NCBI GenBank assembly: GCA_903915655.1
Contig: CAIWTU010000026.1
Location: forward strand, 36,245 to 100,244
From: an uncultured Geobacter sp.
GTDB lineage: Bacteria; Desulfobacterota; Desulfuromonadia; Geobacterales; Geobacteraceae
Length of the DNA: 64,000 nt
Direction of reading: 5' to 3'
The notes under the pieces were generated by a model. The model saw only the letters and a program-made list of their open reading frames with translations. It had not been told where the DNA came from and did not search any database. The position numbers were made by a program, and so were the translations under genes. Shown here piece by piece: positions 9,029 to 17,046 of the stretch (the stretch's first letter is position 1; the number at the start of each line of letters is the position of its first letter).

Positions 9029-9964
9029 ATGCCAAAAGTCAGTATTCTTATGTCGGTCTACAATAAAGGTGAATTTTTACCCCAGGCCATTCAGTCTGTG
9101 TTAGATCAGAATTTCACGGATTTTGAATTTATTATCCGTGATAATCAATCTACCGACAATTCGGTTGAAATTGTCGAAAGTTTTGCCGACGAGAGGATCA
9201 AATTCAGCATAAACAGCAGAAATCTTGGCCCTGTCGGGTCAATGAATAATTGTATAGAGGCAGCGCAGGGTGAATATATCGTATTTGCTCATGGAGATGA
9301 TATCTGGGATAAATGTTTTTTAGAGACGAATGTCAACTATCTGGAAAACTTTTGCAATATCAATATAAGCCATTCTCTTATGCATTCGATCAGCGAACAA
9401 GGTATCATTAAACAGGTAAGACCGCTGGAGAAGATTGGTGAATACGAGATCACAGGATATGAAGATTCGTTGAAAAAGCTTTTCAAAGGGTGCTATGTAA
9501 GGACACCAACGGCTTTTATCAGAAAAAAAGCCATGAGATATTACGATGTCAGATATATATATACCTGTGACTGGGATATGTTTCTACATATTGCTGCAGC
9601 GGGCAATGATTTTTTGTTTATAAATAAACCGCTCGCCTATTACAGGGTTTCGGCGACCAGCGAAACTAATGTCGGTATGAAGGGGGGAGATATGATACTG
9701 GAAAGTTATCTGACACTATCTCACTTCTTTATCAGATACCAGCAATACGGTCGATTTAGAAGAAAGGCTCTCGGAAGATTGTCTGACAGCATTTTGAGAA
9801 GATCCAGATACACAGTCAGTAGAGATAGTCTGTATTTTTTTCTGCGTTGTGTAATCTTATGCTCTCCTTTAAAAGTATTTAGTCCGATATTCCATCTATA
9901 TTTATTGTCAGGGCTGTTATTCGGTCCAGGTGGCGTTCGATTTCTGAAAAAAGTTAAGAGCTGA
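9029..9964 (+). CDS. Glycosyltransferase family 2
   Basis: 311 residues. N-terminal GT-A fold: VSILMSVYNKGEFLPQAIQ at the start, IRDNQSTDNS near residue 47 and the DxD-type AHGDDIWDK near 88. C-terminal basic and hydrophobic stretches (about residues 250-305) suggest membrane association. Base composition is visibly more AT-rich than the preceding GT4 genes, and this continues through the next two genes, suggesting a separately acquired segment. Sugar donor and acceptor unknown. Confidence 0.82.
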   Translation: MPKVSILMSVYNKGEFLPQAIQSVLDQNFTDFEFIIRDNQSTDNSVEIVESFADERIKFSINSRNLGPVGSMNNCIEAAQGEYIVFAHGDDIWDKCFLETNVNYLENFCNINISHSLMHSISEQGIIKQVRPLEKIGEYEITGYEDSLKKLFKGCYVRTPTAFIRKKAMRYYDVRYIYTCDWDMFLHIAAAGNDFLFINKPLAYYRVSATSETNVGMKGGDMILESYLTLSHFFIRYQQYGRFRRKALGRLSDSILRRSRYTVSRDSLYFFLRCVILCSPLKVFSPIFHLYLLSGLLFGPGGVRFLKKVKS

Positions 9965-9990
9965 AAAAGTAGAGACAGGAGTAATTTTTG

Positions 9991-10722
9991 ATGCGTCTAT
10001 TTGGATTTAATATTTCCATCAGAATCAAAATTCGAAGAAGTGACCATGAATTACCCTATTCCATTGAAACTGATCTGCAGCGCAAGATTATGGGGTCACA
10101 TAGTCAATATCTGGAGGATCTATTCATAGATAATATTTTTCGCGGGAAAGTAGACGGCGTTTATGTCGATATTGGCGCGAACGACCCGAGTGAGTTGAAC
10201 AATACGAAGCGCTTTTACGATCGAGGGTGGTTTGGGGTTAATGTTGAGCCGGATACTATGGTTTTTGGAAAGATCTGTCAGGCGCGCCCGCGAGATATAA
10301 ACCTTAATCTTGGCATCGGTAAACAGGCCAGTGAACTGACTTTTCATGAGTTGTCTCCCAACACCCTGTCTACCTTCAGTAAAGCTTCGGCCTTGCAAAG
10401 TGTCAAGAAAGATGGCGCTACAATAGTGTCAGAGACGTTGGTCAAGGTTATTTCACTTGCCGAGCTATTCAAAACAACCATGCCTGATACGCAGGTCGAT
10501 TTCATGTCTCTGGATGCAGAAGGATTTGAATTTGACATCTTATCAAGCAATAATTGGGAATTGTATCGGCCGACTGCAATTATAGTGGAACTGAATCAGG
10601 ATAGAGATTGCAAGGCGCTTGACCTGATGAAAGATCAAGGGTATCTACTGATCTATTACAATGGGATAAATGGTATTTTTGTTGATAGCTGTTCCTCAGC
10701 AATAAGGACTTATACACAATAG
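9991..10722 (+). CDS. FkbM family methyltransferase
   Basis: 243 residues from the ATG at 9991, with ACAGGAG upstream (a TTG directly before it is less likely). The SAM-binding core is FkbM-like: VYVDIGANDPSELNNTKRF near residue 51, NVEPD near 78, and the family's FMSLDAEGFEFDIL near 171. FkbM proteins O-methylate sugars or lipids; in polysaccharide clusters they commonly cap or modify a sugar hydroxyl. Located between a GT2 and a GT10 in an AT-rich stretch, so a role in surface glycan modification is likely; the substrate is unknown. Confidence 0.85.
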   Translation: MRLFGFNISIRIKIRRSDHELPYSIETDLQRKIMGSHSQYLEDLFIDNIFRGKVDGVYVDIGANDPSELNNTKRFYDRGWFGVNVEPDTMVFGKICQARPRDINLNLGIGKQASELTFHELSPNTLSTFSKASALQSVKKDGATIVSETLVKVISLAELFKTTMPDTQVDFMSLDAEGFEFDILSSNNWELYRPTAIIVELNQDRDCKALDLMKDQGYLLIYYNGINGIFVDSCSSAIRTYTQ

Positions 10723-10782
10723 TGAGCTGAAATATTACTGGTACTCTATCTACGAAAAGAGAGTTATTTAATTGAGCGTGAT

Positions 10783-11802
10783 ATGAAAACAGTCGGTTTT
10801 TGGAATTACCATGAAGGATTGAACAATAATAATTTCATGTTTACTAATACAAATAGTTCTATTGGTGACGATTTATTGTTGCCGATGGTTGAATTGGGAA
10901 AATATCTTTATGCAAGGAATGTAAAAGCGGCTACTCTTGACCTGCTTGAACTGTCTCAAATTGATTCATATGTTTTTATTGACATGCCAGACGAAAATAA
11001 CAAACATTTCAAATCAGCGCTCAACTCCGGAAAACCGATTTATTTGATAATTGCGGAAAGTCCTCTGGTCAGGCCAGATAACTTTAATCCTGACAAGCAA
11101 TTGCACTTCGAAAAAATCTTTACGTATAACGACTCTTATCTGGGCAATAATAAGTACATCAAGCTTAATTATGCGTTTTTATTTCCTCCTGGAATATCTG
11201 TTGATACTACAAAAAAAAAGAAATTGTGTACAATGATAGCCGGCAAAAAGAAGTTAAAAAAAATAAATAATTCCGACGAGCTTTATACGGAAAGATTGAA
11301 AGCTGTAAAGTGGTTCGAAAAATATCACCCGGATGATTTTGATTTATATGGTTTCGGATGGGGCAAGCCTTACCTCAAGATTTCAGATGCATTAAATCCA
11401 TTCAAAGCTGTCAAGATTCTTTTTACCCACAAATATAAAACATACAAGGGGAAAGTCGAAAGAAAAAAAACTGTGCTTGAAAAATATAAATTTGCCATAT
11501 GTTATGAAAACATCAGGGATGTCCCAGGATATATCACTGAGAAGATTTTTGACTCTTTTTTTGCCGGCTGCGTTCCAGTCTATTTGGGTGCCAAAAATAT
11601 TACGGACCACATTCCGGGCAATTGCTTTATCGACAAAAGAAATTTTAATGATTACGAGTCATTGTATGAGCATCTGGTTTCTATGACAGATGCGGAATAC
11701 GCAAAATATCTTGGTAATATAGACCTCTTCCTGAAAAGCGATGCGGCCAGGGCATTCTCTTGTGAGAACTTCGTGAAGGTTATCACAGAGGTAATAATAT
11801 GA
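10783..11802 (+). CDS. Glycosyltransferase family 10 (alpha-1,3/4-fucosyltransferase-like)
   Basis: 339 residues. The C-terminal half carries the GT10 signature: YKFAICYENIRDVPGYITEK near residue 230, continued by KIFDSFFAGCVPVYLGA, matching the GDP-fucose binding region of bacterial and animal alpha-1,3/4-fucosyltransferases. N-terminal half is poorly conserved and lysine/asparagine rich, and the gene is clearly AT-rich relative to the window. No GDP-fucose synthesis genes (gmd, fcl) are in the window, so the donor would have to be made elsewhere, or a related GDP-sugar is used. Confidence 0.82.
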   Translation: MKTVGFWNYHEGLNNNNFMFTNTNSSIGDDLLLPMVELGKYLYARNVKAATLDLLELSQIDSYVFIDMPDENNKHFKSALNSGKPIYLIIAESPLVRPDNFNPDKQLHFEKIFTYNDSYLGNNKYIKLNYAFLFPPGISVDTTKKKKLCTMIAGKKKLKKINNSDELYTERLKAVKWFEKYHPDDFDLYGFGWGKPYLKISDALNPFKAVKILFTHKYKTYKGKVERKKTVLEKYKFAICYENIRDVPGYITEKIFDSFFAGCVPVYLGAKNITDHIPGNCFIDKRNFNDYESLYEHLVSMTDAEYAKYLGNIDLFLKSDAARAFSCENFVKVITEVII

Positions 11803-11854
11803 ACCTGCTGAGGCAAAAGCATACAAAGATAACACTTCAAGGAGTTAATGCCGG

Positions 11855-12628
11855 ATGAAAGTCGTGATACTCGCAGGTGGTTTCGGGACACGAATAGGTG
11901 AAGAATCACATCTGAAACCGAAGCCCATGATCGAGATCGGCGAAAGGCCGATTCTCTGGCATATCATGAAGATCTATTCTCACTACGGTTTCAACGATTT
12001 CATCGTCTGTCTCGGGTATAAAGGGTATTGTATCAAGGAGTATTTTGCCCACTATTACCTGCATGAGTCAGATATAACGTTTGATTTCAGAAACGGTAAT
12101 GAGCGGATTATCCACCAGCATACCGCTGAACCCTGGAGAGTGACCCTTGTCAATACTGGCCAGGAAACCATGACCGGTGGGCGGGTTAAGCGTATTCAGC
12201 CTTATGTCGGTAATGAACCATTTATGCTCACCTATGGGGATGGGGTCGCTGATGTCGACATTCATTCTCTGGTTCAGTTTCACAAAAGCCACAATAAGCT
12301 TGCAACCGTCACCTCTATTCAACCTACCGGAAGATTCGGCGCTCTGGACCTTTCCGAGACAAACCAGGTTTGCGGGTTTCAGGAAAAGCCGAAGGGTGAC
12401 GGTTCCTGGATCAATGGCGGGTTTTTCATTATGGAACCAAGGGTCTTCGATTATCTGGGTGACGACAAGACTATCCTTGAGAAAGAACCGCTGGAAAGGC
12501 TCGCAAAGGAAGGTGAACTGCTGGCGTACAAACATTCAGGTTTCTGGCAGCCGATGGATACCTTGCGTGATAAGAACCAGCTTGAGGAACTCTGGAAATC
12601 GGGCAAAGCGCCCTGGAAGGTGTGGTAG
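11855..12628 (+). CDS. rfbF: Glucose-1-phosphate cytidylyltransferase
   Basis: 257 residues, the standard length for RfbF/DdhA. It makes CDP-glucose from CTP and glucose 1-phosphate, the first committed step to CDP-3,6-dideoxyhexoses. Motifs: VVILAGGFGTRIGEE at the N-terminus (nucleotide loop), KPKPMIEIGERPILWHIM near residue 24 and the LTYGDGVADVD metal/base region near 125. Ribosome site AAGGAG lies ten bases before the ATG. It heads a CDP-sugar cassette with rfbG and rfbH downstream, although a four-helix-bundle gene and repeats interrupt the run. Confidence 0.94.
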   Translation: MKVVILAGGFGTRIGEESHLKPKPMIEIGERPILWHIMKIYSHYGFNDFIVCLGYKGYCIKEYFAHYYLHESDITFDFRNGNERIIHQHTAEPWRVTLVNTGQETMTGGRVKRIQPYVGNEPFMLTYGDGVADVDIHSLVQFHKSHNKLATVTSIQPTGRFGALDLSETNQVCGFQEKPKGDGSWINGGFFIMEPRVFDYLGDDKTILEKEPLERLAKEGELLAYKHSGFWQPMDTLRDKNQLEELWKSGKAPWKVW

Positions 12629-12669
12629 TGAGGCGTTGAGGGTGAGGCGTTGAGGGTGAGGCGTTGAGT
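12628..12669. repeat. Three 14-bp tandem repeats (cluster A of TCAAC/GTTGA repeats)
   Basis: Units at 12628-12641, 12642-12655 and 12656-12669 read GTGAGGCGTTGAGG (last base T in the third). The array starts on the last base of the rfbF stop codon and runs towards the four-helix-bundle gene. A diverged further unit (AGCCTTGAGG) follows near 12676. The core GTTGA is the reverse complement of the TCAAC core seen in clusters B, C and D downstream. Confidence 0.9.
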
Positions 12670-12692
12670 CGATGAAGCCTTGAGGTTAAACT

Positions 12693-13073
12693 TTGCAATA
12701 CAAGCTTCCATTTGAGAAACTACAGGTTTGGCATCTTGCTAAAGACTTTGCCAAGCAAGTTTATGCAGTTACAAAGGGCTTTCCCAATGAGGAGCGGTTT
12801 GGTCTGGTTAGCCAGATAAACCGGGCAGCCGTGTCTGTCATGTCGAACGTTGCTGAAGGAAGTTCCAGGGCAAGTCGTAAGGACCAGGCGCACTTTTCTC
12901 AGTTGGCATATAGTTCGCTCATGGAAGTTGCCTGCCAGTTGCAGCTTGCTCAAGAGTTAGGTTTGTATGATGAAGAAGTATATGGAAACCTTCGTTTCCA
13001 ACTCCTCGAACTATCAGCCAAGATTAATGCGCTGCGCCGATATCAATTGGATTCGGCGAAGACGAAAAATTGA
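12693..13073 (+). CDS. Four-helix-bundle protein, 23S rRNA intervening-sequence protein family
   Basis: 126 residues starting at TTG 12693, with GAGG seven bases upstream. The family pattern is clear: FEKLQVWHLAKDFAKQVY at the start, FPNEERFGLVSQINRAAVS near residue 33, and SNVAEGSSRASRKDQAHF near 54. These small all-helical proteins were first found inside 23S rRNA intervening sequences and often occur as lone genes in variable loci. Function is unknown. Here it sits between rfbF and rfbG, flanked by short tandem repeats on both sides, which suggests it arrived by insertion into the cassette. Confidence 0.88.
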   Translation: MQYKLPFEKLQVWHLAKDFAKQVYAVTKGFPNEERFGLVSQINRAAVSVMSNVAEGSSRASRKDQAHFSQLAYSSLMEVACQLQLAQELGLYDEEVYGNLRFQLLELSAKINALRRYQLDSAKTKN

Positions 13074-13084
13074 GGATAAAGCGT

Positions 13085-14188
13085 ATGTTCAGCAATTCAA
13101 CAATTCAACAATTCAACAAAAACTTTTTTCAAGGGAAAAAAGTTTTTGTGACCGGCCACACCGGATTTAAAGGCTCCTGGCTTTCCCTCTGGTTACATCT
13201 TCTTGGCGCGAAGGTAACCGGATATTCACTGAATCCACCTACAAATCCGAGTTTGTACAAACTTGCCAATATAGATGAACTGGTCGACTCGGTTATTGCT
13301 GATGTCCGTGACGGAGAACGGTTGTCTGCGGCCATGCAGGCGGCTTCACCTGAGATCGTCATACATATGGCTGCTCAGCCTCTTGTACGTGATTCCTATA
13401 AAATGCCGGCTGAAACTTACTCCATTAATGTCATGGGGACGGTCAACCTGCTGGAAGCTGTGCGCAACTGCAAAAGTGTCAAGGCTGTTGTCAATGTGAC
13501 CACGGACAAATGTTACGAAAACAGGGAATGGGTCTGGGGATACAGAGAGAATGAGGCGATGGGGGGATATGATCCCTATTCCAGCAGCAAGGGCTGCTCG
13601 GAACTGGTCACGGCGGCTTACCGCAACTCCTATTTTAATCCGCAAGATTACCACCAGCACGGAGTAGCCCTGGCGTCGGCCCGGGCCGGCAATGTTATTG
13701 GCGGCGGCGACTGGGCTGTTGACCGGCTAATCCCCGACTGCATCCGGGCCCTCCTTAATGATGAAAAGATCATCGTCCGAAACCCCGGAGCGATCAGGCC
13801 ATGGCAACATGTGCTTGAGCCACTTTATGGCTACCTCCTCCTGGCAGAGAAGCTTTACACCGATGGGTGCAACTATGTCGGCGGATGGAATTTTGGCCCC
13901 GCGGACGATGACGCGAAACCGGTGGAATGGATTGTCAAAAAGCTATGTGCGATATGGGGTGAAGGTGCCTGCTATGCCGTAGATGAGGGAAACCATCCTC
14001 ATGAGGCTCACTACCTGAAGCTCGACTGCTCAAAAGCGAAGACAGCCCTCCGATGGCAACCACGAATGAATCTGGAACAGGCCCTCTGCAGCATTATAGA
14101 GTGGACAGAGCTGTACAAGGATGGTGGGGATGCCCGGAAATGCTGCTTGACACAGATTAACGACTATGCCGTGTCAGAAGGGGCGTAA
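13085..14188 (+). CDS. rfbG: CDP-glucose 4,6-dehydratase
   Basis: 367 residues from the ATG at 13085, which has GAGGA eight bases upstream; a TTG at 13070 overlapping the previous stop is less likely. Extended short-chain dehydrogenase: NAD loop TGHTGFKGSWL near residue 21, catalytic YxxxK in YDPYSSSKGCSEL near residue 160. It converts CDP-glucose to CDP-4-keto-6-deoxyglucose, the substrate of RfbH. The first 14 or so residues are a repeat-encoded leader absent from the family's usual start, so its N-terminus has been remodelled by the TCAAC-type repeat. The C-terminal end is close to normal. Confidence 0.93.
   Translation: MFSNSTIQQFNKNFFQGKKVFVTGHTGFKGSWLSLWLHLLGAKVTGYSLNPPTNPSLYKLANIDELVDSVIADVRDGERLSAAMQAASPEIVIHMAAQPLVRDSYKMPAETYSINVMGTVNLLEAVRNCKSVKAVVNVTTDKCYENREWVWGYRENEAMGGYDPYSSSKGCSELVTAAYRNSYFNPQDYHQHGVALASARAGNVIGGGDWAVDRLIPDCIRALLNDEKIIVRNPGAIRPWQHVLEPLYGYLLLAEKLYTDGCNYVGGWNFGPADDDAKPVEWIVKKLCAIWGEGACYAVDEGNHPHEAHYLKLDCSKAKTALRWQPRMNLEQALCSIIEWTELYKDGGDARKCCLTQINDYAVSEGA
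13093..13116. repeat. Three 8-bp tandem repeats in the rfbG leader (cluster B)
   Basis: Three exact copies of CAATTCAA (13093-13100, 13101-13108, 13109-13116) followed by CAAAAAC. They encode a low-complexity leader of RfbG before the conserved FFQGKKVFVTGHTGF. Because the unit is 8 bp, gain or loss of one copy would shift the rfbG reading frame. Confidence 0.9.
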
Positions 14189-14189
14189 T

Positions 14190-14405
14190 ATGAAAGCTTT
14201 CCGTTTTATTCAGGAGATTGCGAAGGATGGCTATCTTCATGTAAGGGTTCCCGAGGGGCTGGGAAAAAAATTCGAGTTGATCATTTTGCCTCTGGATGAA
14301 ACAGGGGAAGATGAATCGGTTGATTATATGAGAATCCAGGAAGAGAGCGGTTTTATGAAGAAGGTGGTAGCTTCTACCAAGGAGGATGTCTGGAATGATC
14401 TTTAA
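14190..14405 (+). CDS. Antitoxin-like protein of a PemK/MazF module
   Basis: 71 residues from the ATG at 14190, one base after the rfbG stop. The layout matches small antitoxins that precede PemK-like toxins: a beta-rich N-terminus ([20 protein letters not shown]) ending in LPLDE, then a hydrophilic C-terminus finishing EDVWNDL, a typical ending for this group. Its last codons overlap the start of the toxin domain by 11 bases, the usual coupling in toxin-antitoxin pairs. It would bind DNA and neutralise the toxin. DNA-binding class is uncertain. Confidence 0.7.
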   Translation: MKAFRFIQEIAKDGYLHVRVPEGLGKKFELIILPLDETGEDESVDYMRIQEESGFMKKVVASTKEDVWNDL

Positions 14406-16095
14406 AGGTAGAATTTTCAAGATACCTTTCCCCTTTACCGATCGTTCCGGGCAAAAAGCCAGGCCGGCCCTCGCACTGAGTGAACCGGACGGTTATGGTG
14501 ATGTCGAATTTCTGTTCATCACTACGAAACAGCCCTCTGCTTCTGGAGCTGTAATCGAGCTTACGGCAGATGCTTTTGCTGGTGACTCCCTCCCTTTCCC
14601 TTCGGTACTTCACCTGGAGAAAAAATATATTTTGTCCCGGGATGTTATTATAAAGGAGCTTGCCGTGGTTACGGACTCTTTTCTGGAAAAGGTGTTGCGT
14701 GAGCAGACCCTTCTGGCAACCCGCAAGCATTACGAGGTCAGGCACAAAGAGAACAACCCCTTCCGCCCAGGCGACCGCATCCCCTATGCGGGGCGTGTCT
14801 TCGACGAGCGCGAACTGACAACGCTGGTTGACTCTTCCCTCGACTTCTGGCTCACCACCGGTCGTTACGCGGAAAAATTCGAGAAAGAGTTTGCTGAATT
14901 TATCGGGGTACGGCACTGTTCACTGGTCAACTCCGGGTCATCAGCGAACCTGCTTGCATTCATGGCCCTGACCTCCCCGAAACTTGGCGATCGCAGGATT
15001 AGACCTGGAGACGAAGTCATTACGGTGGCTGCAGCTTTTCCAACAACTGTTGCCCCTATTATCCAATACGGTGCGGTTCCGGTGTTTGTCGATGTTTCGT
15101 TCCCCACTTACAATATCGACTCTACGCAGTTGGAAAACGCCATCTCCGACAAAACCAAGGCAATCATGCTCGCCCACACCCTCGGCAACCCATTTGACAT
15201 TTCAGCCGTTAAATCCTTCTGCGATCGCCATAACCTCTGGCTCATCGAAGATAACTGCGATGCCCTCGGAAGCAGGTATCTGTTCAACAGCTCAACATCT
15301 CAACATCTCAACGGTTCACCCAGTGAACCCATCAACGGTTCTTATAACTACACCGGAACTTTCGGCCATATCGGAACCTCCAGTTTCTATCCTCCACATC
15401 ATATGACCATGGGAGAGGGTGGGGCCGTTTATACTAACGACATGACTCTCAAGCGCCTTGTTGACTCTTTCCGCGACTGGGGGCGTGACTGCTGGTGCGT
15501 ATCAGGTCGTGATAACAGCTGTGGTGATCGTTTTACCCAGCAATTCGGAGAACTTCCCTACGGATATGACCATAAGTATGTCTATTCTCATTTCGGTTAC
15601 AACCTGAAAGTGACCGACATGCAGGCGGCTATAGGCTGCGCACAACTGGAGAAGCTTCCAGGTTTTATCGAGGCACGGAAAAGGAACTGGAGGCAGTTGC
15701 GTGAAGGGTTGGCGGATCTCGGTGAAAAATTTATTCTTCCTGAAGCTACTGAAAATTCAGACCCTTCCTGGTTCGGGTTTCTTTTGACGGTGCAGGAAGG
15801 GGCCGGTTTTACCAGGAATAAGATAGTTGGACAGCTCGAGTCTAAAGGGATCCAGACCAGGATGCTTTTTGCCGGAAATCTGATCAAGCATCCCTGTTTC
15901 GATGAGATGAGAAAGAGTGGAGAAGGATACCGTGTTATCCCAAACTCATCGTTTCAACAGCTTGACGCCTCAACGCTTCTCCCCATCACTGACCGGATAA
16001 TGAGGGATACATTCTGGATCGGGCTCTTCCCCGGGATGCGCGAGGGGATGCTGGAGTATATGACCTCGACAATTCGGGAGTTCTGCTCCAGATGA
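14395..16095 (+). CDS. rfbH: PemK/MazF-like toxin domain fused in frame to CDP-4-keto-6-deoxyglucose 3-dehydrase (RfbH)
   Basis: 566 residues from ATG 14395 (GGAGG at 14381-14385). Residues 1-100 resemble PemK toxins ([20 protein letters not shown] near 5); from LREQ at 101 the protein is RfbH, the PMP/[2Fe-2S] enzyme that removes the 3-hydroxyl of CDP-4-keto-6-deoxyglucose. The cofactor histidine is H335 in [13 protein letters not shown], replacing the usual PLP lysine. Iron-sulfur cysteines read C288-x77-C366-x1-C368-x7-C376; the family spacing I recall is x57, so 20 residues are inserted at about 296-315, and roughly 11 more before TDRIM near 525. Both inserts are made of TCAAC repeats. 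RfbH alone could start at GTG 14665. No reductase partner (RfbI/DdhD) is in the window. Confidence 0.88.
   Translation: MIFKGRIFKIPFPFTDRSGQKARPALALSEPDGYGDVEFLFITTKQPSASGAVIELTADAFAGDSLPFPSVLHLEKKYILSRDVIIKELAVVTDSFLEKVLREQTLLATRKHYEVRHKENNPFRPGDRIPYAGRVFDERELTTLVDSSLDFWLTTGRYAEKFEKEFAEFIGVRHCSLVNSGSSANLLAFMALTSPKLGDRRIRPGDEVITVAAAFPTTVAPIIQYGAVPVFVDVSFPTYNIDSTQLENAISDKTKAIMLAHTLGNPFDISAVKSFCDRHNLWLIEDNCDALGSRYLFNSSTSQHLNGSPSEPINGSYNYTGTFGHIGTSSFYPPHHMTMGEGGAVYTNDMTLKRLVDSFRDWGRDCWCVSGRDNSCGDRFTQQFGELPYGYDHKYVYSHFGYNLKVTDMQAAIGCAQLEKLPGFIEARKRNWRQLREGLADLGEKFILPEATENSDPSWFGFLLTVQEGAGFTRNKIVGQLESKGIQTRMLFAGNLIKHPCFDEMRKSGEGYRVIPNSSFQQLDASTLLPITDRIMRDTFWIGLFPGMREGMLEYMTSTIREFCSR
14652..14667 (+). 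promoter_or_regulatory. Possible internal ribosome site and GTG start for RfbH alone
   Basis: AAAGGAG at 14652-14658 is followed after six bases by an in-frame GTG (14665-14667). Initiation here would yield an RfbH of 476 residues beginning just before the LREQ segment where RfbH homology starts, without most of the toxin domain. This makes it possible that the fused frame yields two products. Confidence 0.45.
15282..15343. repeat. TCAAC repeat cluster C inside rfbH
   Basis: Contains two TCAACATC units (15292-15299, 15300-15307), then TCAACGGTTC at 15308-15317 and again at 15332-15341, plus a 7-bp inverted repeat GGTTCAC/GTGAACC (15313-15319 and 15323-15329). It encodes a Ser/Asn/Gln-rich peptide that lengthens the first iron-sulfur cysteine spacing of RfbH by 20 residues without breaking the frame. 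Confidence 0.85.
15952..15974. repeat. TCAAC repeat cluster D inside rfbH
   Basis: TTTCAACAGCTTGACGCCTC followed by AAC; over 22 bases it matches cluster C (from 15283) at 18 positions, and its CGCCTCAACGC core is the reverse complement of cluster A sequence. It encodes about 11 extra residues ([11 protein letters not shown] region) just before the conserved TDRIM of RfbH. Confidence 0.7.
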
Positions 16096-17039
16096 GAATT
16101 CTTGTTACCGGGGCAACGGGGTTCATTGGCGCATCTCTCACCCGTCGTCTCCTCCATGATGGTCATGAGGTCCATATATTTACCCGATTGGAATCGAACC
16201 GGTGGAGGCTCTTTGACCTTCTTCCTCATCTTGAGGAACATGATCTGGATCTTCGCGATGCCGACAGAGTGGAAATGGTGATCAATCAAGTACGTCCCGA
16301 GGTAATTTTTCATCTCGCTACCTACGGCGGGTTTGCTTACCAGGATGAAACGTCGGCCATTATCTGCTCAAATTTCAACGGCACGATCAACCTCCTCAAG
16401 GCGTGCATAAGGGGAGGTTTTGAACTATTTGTAAATACTGGCAGTTCGTCGGAATATGGCATCAAGTCGGAGCCGATGAGAGAAAGTGACCTGCTGGAAC
16501 CATTAAACGATTACGGTGTGGCAAAAGCGGCCGCAACGCTTTATTGCCGTTCCGAGGCGGTTCGTCTTAAACTTCCAGTTGTGACGTACAGGCTTTTTTC
16601 ACCCTATGGTCCATGGGATGATCCTAAACGCCTCATTCCTTACACATTGTCAATGCTCTTACGAAAGGAATCTCCCCGGTTGGCGAACCCTTCTGCAGTG
16701 AGGGATTTCATTTTCATAGATGACGTTATTGAGGCCTATATGCGAGCTTTAACCGGCTCAATTGCTCCCGGAGAGATATATAATGTGGGGAGTGGAAGGC
16801 AACACTCCATTGCCGAAGTTGTCGGCATCATATGTGAACTGGTTGAAGGAGTTACAAACCCTTGCTGGGGAGTTCGGGATATGCAACGGCCAGAACCGGC
16901 GATCTGGGTTGCCGATGTCAGAAAGATAAACGGAGCCCTTGACTGGACCCCCTCGATTGCCTTGAAAGAGGGACTCGCACGGACCGCAGAATGGATGAGA
17001 GATCATATGGAGTGCTATCCCGGGGATAAAACCATTTGA
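16092..17039 (+). CDS. NAD(P)-dependent short-chain epimerase/reductase of the CDP-sugar cassette
   Basis: 315 residues; its ATG overlaps the rfbH stop (ATGA). Extended SDR fold: [11 protein letters not shown] near residue 7, GSSSEYG near 118 and catalytic YxxxK in DYGVAKAA near 138. In rfbFGH cassettes this position is held by the last reductase or epimerase (RfbS, RfbE, RfbJ) or, with a following thiamine enzyme, by YerF, which reduces the two-carbon branch of CDP-yersiniose. The neighbouring thiamine-diphosphate gene makes the YerF-like role attractive, but motif reading alone cannot separate these options. Confidence 0.8.
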   Translation: MRILVTGATGFIGASLTRRLLHDGHEVHIFTRLESNRWRLFDLLPHLEEHDLDLRDADRVEMVINQVRPEVIFHLATYGGFAYQDETSAIICSNFNGTINLLKACIRGGFELFVNTGSSSEYGIKSEPMRESDLLEPLNDYGVAKAAATLYCRSEAVRLKLPVVTYRLFSPYGPWDDPKRLIPYTLSMLLRKESPRLANPSAVRDFIFIDDVIEAYMRALTGSIAPGEIYNVGSGRQHSIAEVVGIICELVEGVTNPCWGVRDMQRPEPAIWVADVRKINGALDWTPSIALKEGLARTAEWMRDHMECYPGDKTI

Positions 17040-17046
17040 GCCAATT

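Noticed and set aside
12628..13116. CRISPR-like array from the repeated units
   Set aside because: Units are tandem without unique spacers and no cas genes are present.
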